From NCBI GenBank assembly GCA_024220505.1, contig JAKZZE010000003.1, forward strand, positions 434,001 to 498,000: a stretch of 64,000 bases of DNA, given 5' to 3'. Below are positions 32,359 through 43,811 of this stretch, piece after piece (within the stretch, counting starts at the first letter, position 1; each line of letters starts with the position of its first letter). The notes under the pieces were generated by a model. That model was not told the origin of the DNA and ran no database searches. It was given only the letters and a program-made list of their open reading frames with translations. This stretch comes from Rhizopus arrhizus. Lineage: Eukaryota; Mucoromycota; Mucoromycetes; Mucorales; Rhizopodaceae. Both the position numbers and the translations under genes were made by a program.

Positions 32359-35300
32359 TCACCGAGAACGAGAAGTCGACCTTTCATACCAGAGTAATCC
32401 AGGTGAAGGATCATTGGTGTAATCACCATCAGGGTTGCAAAGACGATCAAAGTGCCAAAGGATAGTACAAAGACTGACCCAGAATGGAGGACAACGAGCA
32501 GAAGGAGAAACAGGCAACAAGGACAAGAGATAGTCAATGTGCAGCTCGGTAGAACCAGCAGGAGGAAAAGGAAGACAACACCAAAGAGCCGATGGGACCT
32601 GAGGACAGACCATGAGATGGGCACGAGTGGTATGACCAAACAGACAAGCACAAGGACGAGGATCACCAGGCAGCCAACCCATACGCCAACGTATCAGACG
32701 ACTACGATCAGCACGCGAAGCAGGAACATAGAGGATTGGATCCACACGCAGTACAGGACGACAGGCTCGAATCAAGACTTGAGAAGTCGAAGCCAGGAAC
32801 TGATCAAACTCTTGCTGACGATACGCATGTAACCAGGTTTTAAGCCGAGAAGGAGCCGTAACTTCTGGTGGGTGATCGAGCACAATGCGTCGAGAGCGAA
32901 GAGTTGATAGTAGTGACGATGGCAGCGAAGAAGAAAGCAGCGACAGGAGGCAGTCATCAGGTAAAGTCTGGACACGGAGACAAAACTTCAATACCAAGGT
33001 ATCAGCACGGAAACGCATCGACGGTAGGTTACAGATGTGCCGAAGCACAACCGTCGACGAGGTCTTGTGGCCACCAACGATCAGACGCAGACACCGACTT
33101 TGAGCGCGCTCTAGCTCGTCATAGTCCTTTTTGAGCAGCTTGGAGATGGCTAGGCCATACTCTAACTTGGGACGTACAAACATAGCATAGAGGCGAGAAG
33201 AGAACAGCAGCGAGAAACCAGATCGATTGGCACCAATAGCAGACAGTTGAGCCATCTTGAGCTGAGCACCAGGCTTGCGGTGAGCGACCAGACGAGACGG
33301 AGAGATACCATTACGCACGAAAGGCACACCAAGATAGACAAACTCATCGACAGACGGTATGTCTTCATCATAGAGTGTGAGACGGACGTATCTTGACGAC
33401 GTCGGATCTGGAGCGTTGAGGACAGCACACTTGGTAGGACTCCATCTGTAGCCTAGTACCTGTGAATGGATTTGTGCCAGGTCAAGCATCTGTTTGACTT
33501 CGCTTGCAGAACCGAGAATAGCCACATCATCAGCATAGAGAAGAGAGTTGATGGCTGTGGGTGACGAAGACAGAGAGGAGACATCCAAAGTCGGACCAAA
33601 AGGAAGACCAGGAGAAAGACCAAGATCAGAACCAGGAGGACCAGTAGGAGACAAGGACGAGACCATTGTTGTAGTACGCGTGGCAGCAGAACGAAGAAGA
33701 GCAGGCAGCGTGTTGATGTAAATCGAGTACAGATGCGGACTCAAGACAGAGCCTTGAAGTACACCTGTACTCGGTGTGAATGGAGTTGAGACTTGATTAG
33801 ACATCAGGACCGAGATCGAAACATCATCAAACAGATGAGCCAAGACAGAGACCAGAGCAAAAGGAGCAGAGACAGCCAAGAGTGATTGCCATATGACACG
33901 TCTGTCGACAGTATCATAGGCAGCCTTGATATCAAGAAACGCCACGACTGGGAAATGACGCTTTCGACGATAGTACTCCTGTATCAAGTCATGCAAGCAG
34001 AGGGCTTGATCAAGAGCACTTCGCTGTGGACGGAAACCACCTTGAGCAATGTCCAATGGAGGCGAGACATCTTCTAAGAATGGGAAGAGACACATCTCAA
34101 ACAGCTTTCGAATGATGGACGTCAAGGAGATCGGCCTGAAGTTTGACGGTTGATGAGGGTCGCCCTTCTTGTAGATAGGCACAACCTGCGCATGACGCCA
34201 AAGAGAAGGAGTGTAAGACCATTGGCAGCAGATATCAAAGAGACAAGCCAGGATAGCAGCTACTTGCTTGCGAATGGGAAGAAGCATCTCTGTACGCAGA
34301 TGATCAGAGCCAGGAGCTTTGCGCAGAGGAAGTCGACGCATTGTGTCAGCAACAGTGTCAGCCGAAAAAGAAGAAAGGCCAGCACCAGAACCAGAACCAG
34401 GACCAAGACCAGAACCAAGACTAGAACCAAGACCAGAGCCAGATGAGTCACCCTCAGAAAAGGATCCAGGATCAAAAGGAACATGATCATCAGACGATGG
34501 AAGAGGAGGAGGACGAGTGGATGGTAGACCAGAGCCAGAGTAGACGGATGCAAGATGATCTCGCATAGCATTAGCACCAGCGACAGGACCATCAGGATGA
34601 GCATATGAGACTTGAGGACGACGACGGTTATGGACTTGCTTGACCCTACGCACCGCAGAAGAAAAGTCGCCACGAGCGAGGGAGTCACAAAAGGCACGCC
34701 AAGATTCTCGTTTAGCTCGCTTGACAGCCGTGCGGAAACGGACATGAGCTTCTTGATGAAGACCCCACCAGTAAGCTTTGTCAATCCCAAGAGACCAACG
34801 CCACTTACGGTAGAGCCAGTCTCGACGATCAGCCAATGCTTGCAGTTGAGATGTCCAAAACTTCTTCCATTGCTTGGGTCGAGAGACACGAGATCCAACA
34901 GACTTGTCCAGAGCAGAGTAGATGGCCGCATTGAGTTCATCGTTGAGATGGTCAATGGGTGGACGTGTTGACGGTGGACTTGCACACAGCTGTTGAAGCT
35001 GGTCAAGCAAAGCAGCAGACAAGGAACCAAAGGTGGACGCATACAGCTTCTGGACTTCTGGTTCTTTCAACCGAGAAAGGTTCCAAAGGCGACGAACTTG
35101 ACTTGAAGAAGAAGAAGACTGCATGGAATGAACCACAGGGACCGAGTACTCAAACGAGAGTGACATCAGTTTGTGATCTGACCCCAAAGAAAGATCCAAG
35201 GCGACCGAGATACTTGCTGAACGAACCAGTGGCATGTTGGTGATGTAGTAGTCTACAATGCTGCTTACCTCAGCATGACCACGGCAAGTCAGGTATGTTG

Positions 35301-35949
35301 GAATACCATAGGCAAGTGTCTTGTTCAGGATGTTAAGACCATGATCATTGCACCAACGACGAAGGACAGAGCTACGCATGTTAGTACGAGAGTCACCGAC
35401 GAGACGACCAAGACGAACATTCAGATCACCGCAGATGATCGTATCGTCAGTGAGTGGCAGAGAATCCAGAACAGACTGTACCTCAGCAGTAGGCATAGAA
35501 GGAGGCAAGTAGAGACAGATGAGCCGTAGAGAACGACCCAACTGCAGACCAAGAGCATACTTACAGTTCACAGGGAACTCAACCACAGGAAGTGGACACC
35601 GAGGAGAGACCAAGGCAGAGACACCCATAGAGCCACGATACTGACCTGCAACAGGAGAGCCATACAGATGGAACTGCTGCCATGAGGTCGGAAGGCGAGC
35701 AGGAGGAAGCAACCAGGTTTCGGTAATAAAGACCAACGAGAACGACTGGCAGTGACGGAGGAGATCATCGACTGTGGAAGCCTGGAGACCGTTGGCATTC
35801 CACAAGCCGATGGTGAGCGGAACGAGTGATGACGATGACGATGATGATGATTGATGAGTTGAAGGAGTAGACTGAGACAAAGGAATGGACGGAGGCGATG
35901 GTAGAGACAGATCAGAAGCATTATAATAATATGTATTACTACACATCAT
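32359..35949 (-). CDS. LINE ORF2: APE endonuclease-reverse transcriptase, copy II (1196 aa)
   Basis: Catalyses target nicking and target-primed reverse transcription. Motifs in order: APE-type endonuclease (LWNANGL, FITETW, IICGDLNVRLG, SIVDYYITN, SDHKLM), a Gly/Ser-rich linker (GSGLGSSLGSGLGPGSGSG), RT (NFRPISLTSIIRK, GGFRPQRSALDQ, FLDIKAAYDTVDR, GVLQGSVLSPHLY, LLYADD, YLGVPF) and a C-terminal CxC...HxxxC motif (CACLFGHTTRAHLMVC). A Pro/Gly/Ser-rich insertion of about 45 residues lies just before YADD. No RNase H domain was recognised. The ATG overlaps the ORF1 stop. The frame is intact. Confidence 0.92.
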   Translation of the reverse strand: MMCSNTYYYNASDLSLPSPPSIPLSQSTPSTHQSSSSSSSSLVPLTIGLWNANGLQASTVDDLLRHCQSFSLVFITETWLLPPARLPTSWQQFHLYGSPVAGQYRGSMGVSALVSPRCPLPVVEFPVNCKYALGLQLGRSLRLICLYLPPSMPTAEVQSVLDSLPLTDDTIICGDLNVRLGRLVGDSRTNMRSSVLRRWCNDHGLNILNKTLAYGIPTYLTCRGHAEVSSIVDYYITNMPLVRSASISVALDLSLGSDHKLMSLSFEYSVPVVHSMQSSSSSSQVRRLWNLSRLKEPEVQKLYASTFGSLSAALLDQLQQLCASPPSTRPPIDHLNDELNAAIYSALDKSVGSRVSRPKQWKKFWTSQLQALADRRDWLYRKWRWSLGIDKAYWWGLHQEAHVRFRTAVKRAKRESWRAFCDSLARGDFSSAVRRVKQVHNRRRPQVSYAHPDGPVAGANAMRDHLASVYSGSGLPSTRPPPLPSSDDHVPFDPGSFSEGDSSGSGLGSSLGSGLGPGSGSGAGLSSFSADTVADTMRRLPLRKAPGSDHLRTEMLLPIRKQVAAILACLFDICCQWSYTPSLWRHAQVVPIYKKGDPHQPSNFRPISLTSIIRKLFEMCLFPFLEDVSPPLDIAQGGFRPQRSALDQALCLHDLIQEYYRRKRHFPVVAFLDIKAAYDTVDRRVIWQSLLAVSAPFALVSVLAHLFDDVSISVLMSNQVSTPFTPSTGVLQGSVLSPHLYSIYINTLPALLRSAATRTTTMVSSLSPTGPPGSDLGLSPGLPFGPTLDVSSLSSSPTAINSLLYADDVAILGSASEVKQMLDLAQIHSQVLGYRWSPTKCAVLNAPDPTSSRYVRLTLYDEDIPSVDEFVYLGVPFVRNGISPSRLVAHRKPGAQLKMAQLSAIGANRSGFSLLFSSRLYAMFVRPKLEYGLAISKLLKKDYDELERAQSRCLRLIVGGHKTSSTVVLRHICNLPSMRFRADTLVLKFCLRVQTLPDDCLLSLLSSSLPSSLLSTLRSRRIVLDHPPEVTAPSRLKTWLHAYRQQEFDQFLASTSQVLIRACRPVLRVDPILYVPASRADRSRLIRWRMGWLPGDPRPCACLFGHTTRAHLMVCPQVPSALWCCLPFPPAGSTELHIDYLLSLLPVSPSARCPPFWVSLCTILWHFDRLCNPDGDYTNDPSPGLLWYERSTSRSR

Positions 35950-36971
35950 TATAATGATCGTTCGCTGGAGCGAGAGGCAGCATCGTATTGATCGTATAGG
36001 TCCATGGCCATGTCTTCAACAGGATCATCACGATGACGGCGGATAGTAGGTCGATCCCCCTTTGAGGAGAGCACCTCCGAGACAGCTTCATCTGATACCA
36101 TTGCGTTGGCAAGGAAGAACTTGGAGACAGCAACGGCAACAGGGTATCTTAATCGTTCCAAAGTACGAGAGCAGCGTTCGTTGACAATGGTGGCGATGGC
36201 AGTCAAGCGAGTGTCCATGGTGGCAGAGGCGTAAGTGGGATCGGCAAGATGCTTTGGATCCAAAGGATCAAAGTCAGACAACACTGGAACCTTTGCTCGT
36301 TCGAGCAGACCAAGGAGAGCAGGCTTGTACTGCAAGTGCACAAGCAGACCAGCAACAGAATGTGCAGGGAAGCACACATCTAGAACACGCCAGTTATCTA
36401 CACCAAGTCGACTAAGACGACGACGCGCCTCGGAGTAGGACATACGCCTAGATCTAGGGATGTAAACGTATTCGAATCCCTGATCACCAGAGACAGGTTG
36501 AAAGCCACGAGCAGCAGCAAGACGACGCCGAACCTTATTACGAGGCTTACCATTGGCAGCCACCACGGCCCAAGAGGAGGCTTCAGTGCCAGATGGCACA
36601 GAGTTGACATTACCATCGTCCATTACAGAGATGGCGGAAGCAGCAGCGACATTTCCAACTTGTGAAACAGGTTTAGCAATTTTGTTAGAGCCAGCATGGC
36701 CAGAGAACGTCACAGAACTAAGCTTTGCTCGAAGTGTTGCAATCTCTTCAGATTGCTCATTCGTAATTTTCTTGAGATGAGCATTTTCCGCTTGCAATTC
36801 CTCTAATTGACTAAGCAGACCATCATGGTAAGAGACTCGTTGTTCCAACTCTTGGAACTTGCTAAATAAGTCTTGCATAGAAAGAGGAACAGTAGAAGCA
36901 CCTGTTGGCATCACAGTTTGAGGTCTTGTAGTCGACATTCGACTAGATGGAGCAAATGAATGAGTCGACAT
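35949..36971 (-). CDS. LINE ORF1 protein, copy II, divergent (340 aa)
   Basis: Begins MSTHSFAPSSRM. The N-terminal heptad region (LEQRVSYHDGLLSQLEELQA) again suggests a coiled coil, and the core (YVYIPRSRRMSYSEARRRLSRLG) is shared with the other copies. Much of the rest differs in sequence. Presumed RNA-binding partner of ORF2. Confidence 0.8.
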   Translation of the reverse strand: MSTHSFAPSSRMSTTRPQTVMPTGASTVPLSMQDLFSKFQELEQRVSYHDGLLSQLEELQAENAHLKKITNEQSEEIATLRAKLSSVTFSGHAGSNKIAKPVSQVGNVAAASAISVMDDGNVNSVPSGTEASSWAVVAANGKPRNKVRRRLAAARGFQPVSGDQGFEYVYIPRSRRMSYSEARRRLSRLGVDNWRVLDVCFPAHSVAGLLVHLQYKPALLGLLERAKVPVLSDFDPLDPKHLADPTYASATMDTRLTAIATIVNERCSRTLERLRYPVAVAVSKFFLANAMVSDEAVSEVLSSKGDRPTIRRHRDDPVEDMAMDLYDQYDAASRSSERSL

Positions 36972-37168
36972 TGCAAAATAAGAAATGACGAATAATTAAC
37001 GCAGCGAGTTGAAAATTGGATATTATATGCAATTAATTATGCTGAGTTGAATGGTAAAATCGTTTTTGATGGATGGCCAATATTGAGCGAGATATGAGTG
37101 TTTAAAAGATTTATAAAAAATAAAATTAATAAATCCTTGTGTAACGGTATGAAACACGAAAGAAAGAT

Positions 37169-37183
37169 GAGGGATTAGCTCAG
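37169..37183 (+). other. tRNA-Cys 5' fragment between LINE copies II and III
   Basis: The same 15 nt, here preceded by acacgaaagaaagat, a different upstream sequence from the other junctions and probably the 5' end of divergent LINE copy II. Confidence 0.9.
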
Positions 37184-37453
37184 TCGAAAATTTATGTTTT
37201 TATTTAAAGATTAATGCAATCGACCTTTAGGCCATTATTTGCTAATCAAAGTACAAAAAAGAGAATATACATGATACGAAAAAAAGTCCTAGCGACCATT
37301 TGATGGACCAAAAAAGAGGAGAGAGAAGAGAAGCCAAAAGAGAAAACAAAAGAGCTAGTTTGTAGGATATCATGTTCATGGTCTCCTCCGCATCGTGCAC
37401 TAAGTGGTTGTGGCAGTGGGAGGTAGAAGCCAGAGGAACAATCAAAACACATT

Positions 37454-40400
37454 TCACCGAGAACGAGAAGTCGACCTTTCATACCAGAGTAATCCAGGTG
37501 AAGGATCATTGGTGTAATCACCATCAGGGTTGCAAAGCTGGTCAAAGTGCCAAAGGATGGTACAAAGGCTGACCCAGAACGGAGGACAACGAGCAGAAGG
37601 AGAAACAGGCAACAAAGACAAGCAATAGTCAATGTGCAGCTCGGTAGAACCAGCAGGAGGAAAAGGAAGACAACACCAAAGAGCCGATGGAACCTGAGGA
37701 CAGACCATGAGATGGGCACGAGTGGTATGACCAAACAGACAAGCACAAGGACGAGGATCACCAGGCAGCCAACCCATACGCCAACGGATAAGTCGACTGC
37801 GATCAGCGCGAGAAGCAGGAACATAAAGAATCGGATCCACACGCAGTACAGGACGGCATGCCTTAATCAAGACTTGGGTTGTAGAAGCCAGAAACTGATC
37901 AAACTCTTGCTGACGATACGCATGTAACCAGGTTTTAAGCCGAGAAGGAGCCGTAACTTCTGGTGGGTGATCGAGCACAATGCGTCGAGAGCGAAGAGTT
38001 GATAGTAGTGACGATGGCAGCGAAGAAGAAAGCAGCGACAGGAGGCAGTCATCAGGTAAAGTCTGGACACGGAGACAAAACTTCAATACCAAGGTATCAG
38101 CACGGAAACGCATCGACGGTAGGTTACAGATGTGCCGAAGCACAACCGTCGACGAGGTCTTGTGGCCACCAACGATCAGACGCAGACACCGACTTTGAGC
38201 GCGCTCTAGCTCGTCATAGTCCTTTTTGAGCAGCTTCGAGATGGCTAGGCCATACTCTAACTTGGGACGTACAAACATAGCATAGAGACGAGAAGAGAAC
38301 AGCAGCGAGAAACCAGATCGATTGGCACCAATAGCAGACAGTTGAGCCATCTTGAGCTGAGCACCAGGCTTGCGATGAGCGACCAGACGAGACGGAGAGA
38401 TACCATTACGGGTGAATGGCACGCCAAGATAAACGAACTCGTCGACAGACGGTATGTCTTCATCATAGAGTGTGAGACGGACGTATCTTGACGACGTCGG
38501 ATCTGGAGCATTAAGGATGGCACATTTGGTAGGACTCCATCTGTAGCCGAGCACTTGTGAATGGATTTGGGCCAGGTCAAGCATCTGTTTGACTTCGCTT
38601 GCAGAACCGAGAATAGCCACATCATCAGCATAAAGGAGAGAGTTGATGGCTGTGGGTGACAAAGACAGAGAGGAGACATCCAAAGTCGGACCAAAAGGAA
38701 GACCAGGAGAGAGACCAAGACCAGCACCAGGAGGACCAGAAGGAGACAAGGACGAGACCATTGCTGTGGTACGCGTGGCAGCAGAACGAAGAAGAGCAGG
38801 TAGCGTATTGATGTAAATCGAGTACAGGTGCGGACTCAAGACAGAGCCTTGAAGTACACCTGTACTCGGAGTGAATGGTATCGAGACTTGATTAGACATC
38901 AGGACCGAAATCGAAACATCATCAAAGAGATGAGCCAAGACAGAGACCAAAGCAAAAGGAGCGGAGACAGCCAAGAGTGATTGCCATATGACACGTCTGT
39001 CGACGGTATCATAGGCAGCCTTGATATCAAGAAAAGCCACGACAGGGAAATGACGCTTTCGACGATAGTACTCCTGTATCAAGTCATGCAAGCAGAGGGC
39101 TTGGTCAAGAGCACTTCGCTGTGGACGGAAACCACCTTGAGCAATGTCCAGTGGAGGCGAGACATCTTCTAAATGTGGAAAGAGACACATCTCAAACAGC
39201 TTTCGGATGATGGACGTCAAGGAGATCGGCCTGAAGTTTGACGGTTGATGAGGATCGCCCTTCTTGTAGATAGGCACGACCTGCGCATGACGCCAAAGAG
39301 AAGGAGTGTAAGACCATTGGCAGCAGATATCAAAGAGACGAGCCAAGATAGCAGCTACAGTAGCGGACAAAACTGGTGCACAAAAATTAAAATCAACATT
39401 GTATCTCCGCCATATGTCTGCGACTTTTGTGGCATATACCATCTGAAAGACAGTCCAAAATATACATTATGTTATGTAAACCGGAACTGTGCCGGACATC
39501 CTTCAGGCATAAGGTCATTTTTAGTGATTTTTTTGCATATTTCAATTTTCGCCAAAAATGTAGTGCTTGTCTAGCCTTCTTTCAATTTTCCCCATATCTC
39601 TCCCGTTTGCTTTCAGATTTCACAGCATATTAGTAAATTTTAGTAGCTCTTAAAAAATATATAAAACTGTACTTATTTTGTATTTCCCATTGAGTCCCCC
39701 CTTTTGTTTTTACCCTATTCACTATAACAAAGTACTAGCCTTATATGTTTAAGAAAATAAGCAACTGTAAAAACGAAACTCTGAGATCTCGAACACGCCT
39801 AGTTCGTACGACAGCAGATATTTCTAGAGTAACAAGGATCTCTAAATGGACAATCAACAGGAGAAAGAGGGAAGAAAGAAACTTAATGTCTTGTGATCAT
39901 GAAGGTCTCCCGCTTTTAGTCTGAAAAGTTACTAGCTCAATCACCAACCTAAAGCTTGGACAAGGTCCGTTACACACAGTTTCTGATGCTCAGCACATTT
40001 CGAGGACCTTAAGATACAGTATTAGCAGACTGTTAGTCTGAAGGCACTGTAGGAAGCTAGATTTTGAGTCCGGAAGTAAGGAATCGAAGAATTTCATCAG
40101 CTGTATAAGTCGGAAAAAGCGATGAGTGTGGTATCACAACAAGCCATTGTATACTATAGAGGGCTGGAAGTCTGCTATCATTAGCAATGAAACAAATATG
40201 AACATTATGGATGCAGACAGTATACACTAATATTGAAAGCAAGTCGAGCAACCTTAGCGATTTTTTCACGGTGATCAAACAATGAAGCATGCTGGCTGCT
40301 CTGTTATGTTTTAAGGCTGTATTAGATATTGAGGACCAGAATATGTGTGTCAGGTATACGATGGTATAATGAACTCATAAATATACACATATATTTCGCT

Positions 40401-42695
40401 TACTTCATACCACAAAAGCCTAGCGTATAGTAGTCTAAAACGTCGTAATCTCTCGTTTCAGTATGACAATGACACAAGGCACAAGTCAACGCATGTCACA
40501 AACTCAATATTTGATAACAGCGCTTCTGTGCTACAAGTTTAGCCGCCACTAATCCCGGCTTAAGTCCGCTTAAGCATGCCAGGTGGCAATTGATGGCAAA
40601 GGTATGATGATACGACACTAGATCAAAAAGGGTCGATGATCTTTGGAAAAGAATAGTTAAAGAGCCGGGTTCTTTTACTGAAAATGATATACACGCATAT
40701 TATTAGCATATGCAAAGAAGAACATCCGATAATATCAAGAGATGAGATGATTATATAAAGTCTAAGATTTTAGCCACTTTTGCGGTTTTTAGAAAATATA
40801 AGATTTTATAAATTCAAAGCACGCTTATCGCTCAGTTTTAACAATGTCATGCTTAGAACATACATAGATTACAATGACTAGTATATCCTCCTTCTAGTAC
40901 AGTTTCATGACTATTGCAGTTACCATGAGCAGGTAATGGTAGTTAAAAGCTAAAAAAAAGTTTTGTGCACCAGTTTTGTCCGCTACTGTACTTGTTTGCG
41001 TATGGGAATAAGCATCTCTGTACGAAGATGATCAGAGCCAGGAGCTTTGCGCAGAGGAAGTCGACGCATTGTGTCAGCAACAGTGTCAGCCGAAAAAGAA
41101 GAAAGACCAGAACCAGAACCAAGACCAGCACCAAGACCAAGACCAAGACCAGAACCAGATGGGTCATCCTCAGAAAAGGATCCAAGATCAAAAGGGACAT
41201 GATCATCAGACGATGGAAGAGGAGGAGGACGGGTGGACGGCAGACCAGAGCCAGAGTAGACAGATGCAAGATGATCCCGCATAGCATTGGCACCAGCGAC
41301 AGGGCCATCAGGATGAGCATATGAGACTTGAGGACGACGACGGTTATGGACTTGCTTGACCCTACGCACCGCAGAAGAAAAGTCGCCACGAGCGAGGGAG
41401 TCACAAAAGGCACGCCAAGATTCTCGTTTAGCTCGCTTGACAGCCGTGCGGAAACGGACATGAGCTTCTTGATGGAGACCCCACCAGTAAGCTTTGTCAA
41501 TCCCAAGAGACCAACGCCACTTACGGTAGAGCCAGTCGCGACGATCAGCCAATGCCTGTAGTTGTGAGGTCCAAAACTTCTTCCATTGCTTGGGTCGAGA
41601 AACACGAGATCCAACAGACTTGTCCAGAGCAGAGTAGATGGCCGCATTGAGTTCATCGTTGAGATGGTCAATGGGTGGACGCGTTGGCGGTGGACTTGAG
41701 CACAGCTGTTGAAGCTGGTCAAGCAAAGCAGCAGACAAGGAACCAAAGGTAGACACATACAGCTTCTGGACTTCTGGTTCTTTCAACCGAGATAAATTCC
41801 AAAGACGACGAACTTGACCAGACGGAGGAGAAGAAGACTGTGTGGAATGGACCACAGGGACCGAGTACTCAAAAGAGAGCGACATCAGTTTGTGATCTGA
41901 CCCCAAAGAAAGATCCAAGGCAACCGAGATACTTGCTGAACGAACCAGTGGCATGTTGGTGATGTAGTAGTCTACAATGCTGCTTACCTCAGCATGACCA
42001 CGGCAAGTCAGGTATGTTGGAATACCATAGGCAAGTGTCTTGTTCAGGATGTTAAGACCATGGTCGTCGCACCAACGACGAAGGACAGAGCTACGCATGT
42101 TAGTACGAGAGTCACCGACGAGACGACCAAGACGAACATTCAGATCACCGCAGATGATCGTATCGTCAGTGAGTGGCAGAGAATCCAGAACAGACTGTAC
42201 CTCAGCAGTGGACAAAGAAGGAGGCAAGTAGAGACAGATGAGCCGTAGAGAACGACCCAACTGCAGACCAAGAGCATACTTACAGCTCACAGGGAACTCA
42301 ACCACAGGAAGAGGACACCGAGGAGAGACCAAGGCAGAGACACCCATAGAACCACGATACTGACCTACAACAGGAGAGCCATAGAGATGGAACTGCTGCC
42401 ATGAGGTCGGAAGGCGAGCAGGAGGAAGCAACCAGGTTTCGGTAATAAAGACCAACGAGAACGACTGGCAGTGACGGAGGAGGTCATCGACTGTGGAAGT
42501 CTGGAGACCGTTGGCATTCCACAAGCCGATGGTGAGCGGAATAGATGAAGTTGATGATGTAGAACGAGAGGATGAACCATGGAAGCCATGAGAACCAAGA
42601 GAAACCAAAGGAGAGGAAGGAGTTGACGAATCTGGGACCATACCAGATGTAGAGGCCGAGGATACATTATAATGACAAGTATTACTACTCATCAT
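37454..42695 (-). pseudogene. LINE ORF2, copy III, split by a Tc1-like element
   Basis: N-terminal part 42695-40991 and RT/C-terminal part 39355-37454 match the intact ORF2 of copies II and IV. The 1631-bp Tc1-like insertion at a TA lies in the segment just before the RT core. Otherwise no stop was seen. Confidence 0.9.
39358..40988 (-). mobile_element. Non-autonomous Tc1-like element (1631 bp) in LINE copy III
   Basis: 28-bp terminal repeats starting CAGTAGCGGACAAAACTGG, flanked by TA (39356-39357 and 40989-40990). Exactly the length of the copy at 48952-50582, in the opposite orientation, and nearly identical to it. It contains only a wrecked transposase; near 40462 FQYDNDTRHK is still readable. 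Confidence 0.9.
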
Positions 42696-43666
42696 TATAA
42701 TGATCCAAAGCTGGAGCGAGAGGCAGGACGGTCTTGATCATACTGATCCAGAAGCATTTCATCGTCAGGTTGGTCACGATGGCGCGGGAAGGCAGGACGG
42801 TCTTGCTTGGCAGCCAAGACTTCAGAGACAGCCTCATCAGACACCATGGCATTGGCCAAAAAGAAACGAGAGACAGCAACAGCAACAGGATAGCGCAAGC
42901 GCTCAAGGGTACGAAGACAACGCTCGTTGGAAATATGCGCCATCTTTTCTTGACGTACCTCAAGAGACGCAGAAGAGAAAGCAGGGTCAGCAACGTTGTC
43001 CGGATCTAAGGGATCGAACTGATCAAGGACCTTGATCTTTGCTTTCTCCAGCAAAGAGACGAGAGCAGGCTTGTACTGGAGATGGACAAGCAGACCAACA
43101 ACGGAGTGAGCTGGGAATGAAACATCTAACACCCGCCAGGTGTCAACACCCAAGCGACCAAGACGACGACGAGCTTCAGTGTATGACATTTTGCGAGATC
43201 TAGGTATATACACGTATTCGAATCCTTGTTCACCTGTAACAGGCTGGAAGCCTCTTGCAGCAGCGGCACGACGACGGAGTTTGTTCTTGGAACCACGTGA
43301 AGCCACAGTAGCCCAAGATGAAGCAGCAGTACCCAAAGAGGGCGAAGAAACGGTCTCTTTAGCACCATTTTGAGGAGCAGGAGAAGAAGCAGCGGCAGTT
43401 GAACTTGGGGTGTCCCTAGGAGTTCCGGCAGATTGTGCGGCAAGCTGTGCACGTAAAGAATTGATCTCATTGGCCTGACTGTTGGTCAGTTCCAAAAGGC
43501 GAGCGTTTTCGAGCTGGAGCTGCTCTAAGGCACTCAAGCGGGCAGTAAGGTCTTCGTAGGCTGCAGCCAAAGACTGAAGAGTGACGTCAGCATTTGAACT
43601 TGCTGAGTTTACTGAGGCAGCGGCGTTGGGGATCCTTGAACCCAAGTTTTTTCTTAAGGGTCCCAT
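42695..43666 (-). CDS. LINE ORF1 protein, copy III (323 aa)
   Basis: Nearly the same as ORF1 of copies I and IV: coiled-coil-like N-terminus, basic stretch and the YVYIPRSRKMSYTEARRRLG core. I start at the ATG at 43666 (MGPLRKNLG); a longer frame would need a TTG start. The stop TAA overlaps the ORF2 ATG. Confidence 0.8.
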   Translation of the reverse strand: MGPLRKNLGSRIPNAAASVNSASSNADVTLQSLAAAYEDLTARLSALEQLQLENARLLELTNSQANEINSLRAQLAAQSAGTPRDTPSSTAAASSPAPQNGAKETVSSPSLGTAASSWATVASRGSKNKLRRRAAAARGFQPVTGEQGFEYVYIPRSRKMSYTEARRRLGRLGVDTWRVLDVSFPAHSVVGLLVHLQYKPALVSLLEKAKIKVLDQFDPLDPDNVADPAFSSASLEVRQEKMAHISNERCLRTLERLRYPVAVAVSRFFLANAMVSDEAVSEVLAAKQDRPAFPRHRDQPDDEMLLDQYDQDRPASRSSFGSL

Positions 43667-43811
43667 CTTTTTGACAAACTTCAAACTGATAAAAAGCGAT
43701 GTAAAGTTGACGTATTCAAAAAATTAAAGATACCAAAAGGTGTATTTTTGAAAGATGAATCGAATGGTGTAAAAATTGGAGACGGATGGCTTGATTTGGC
43801 GGAGTTATCGG

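Larger units (their letters stand above)
32089..37158 (-). mobile_element. LINE copy II, uninterrupted, with a divergent 5' half
   Basis: About 5.07 kb with both ORFs open. From the endonuclease start to the 3' end it closely matches copies I, III and IV, but its ORF1, 5' UTR and first about 45 ORF2 codons differ strongly. Confidence 0.88.
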
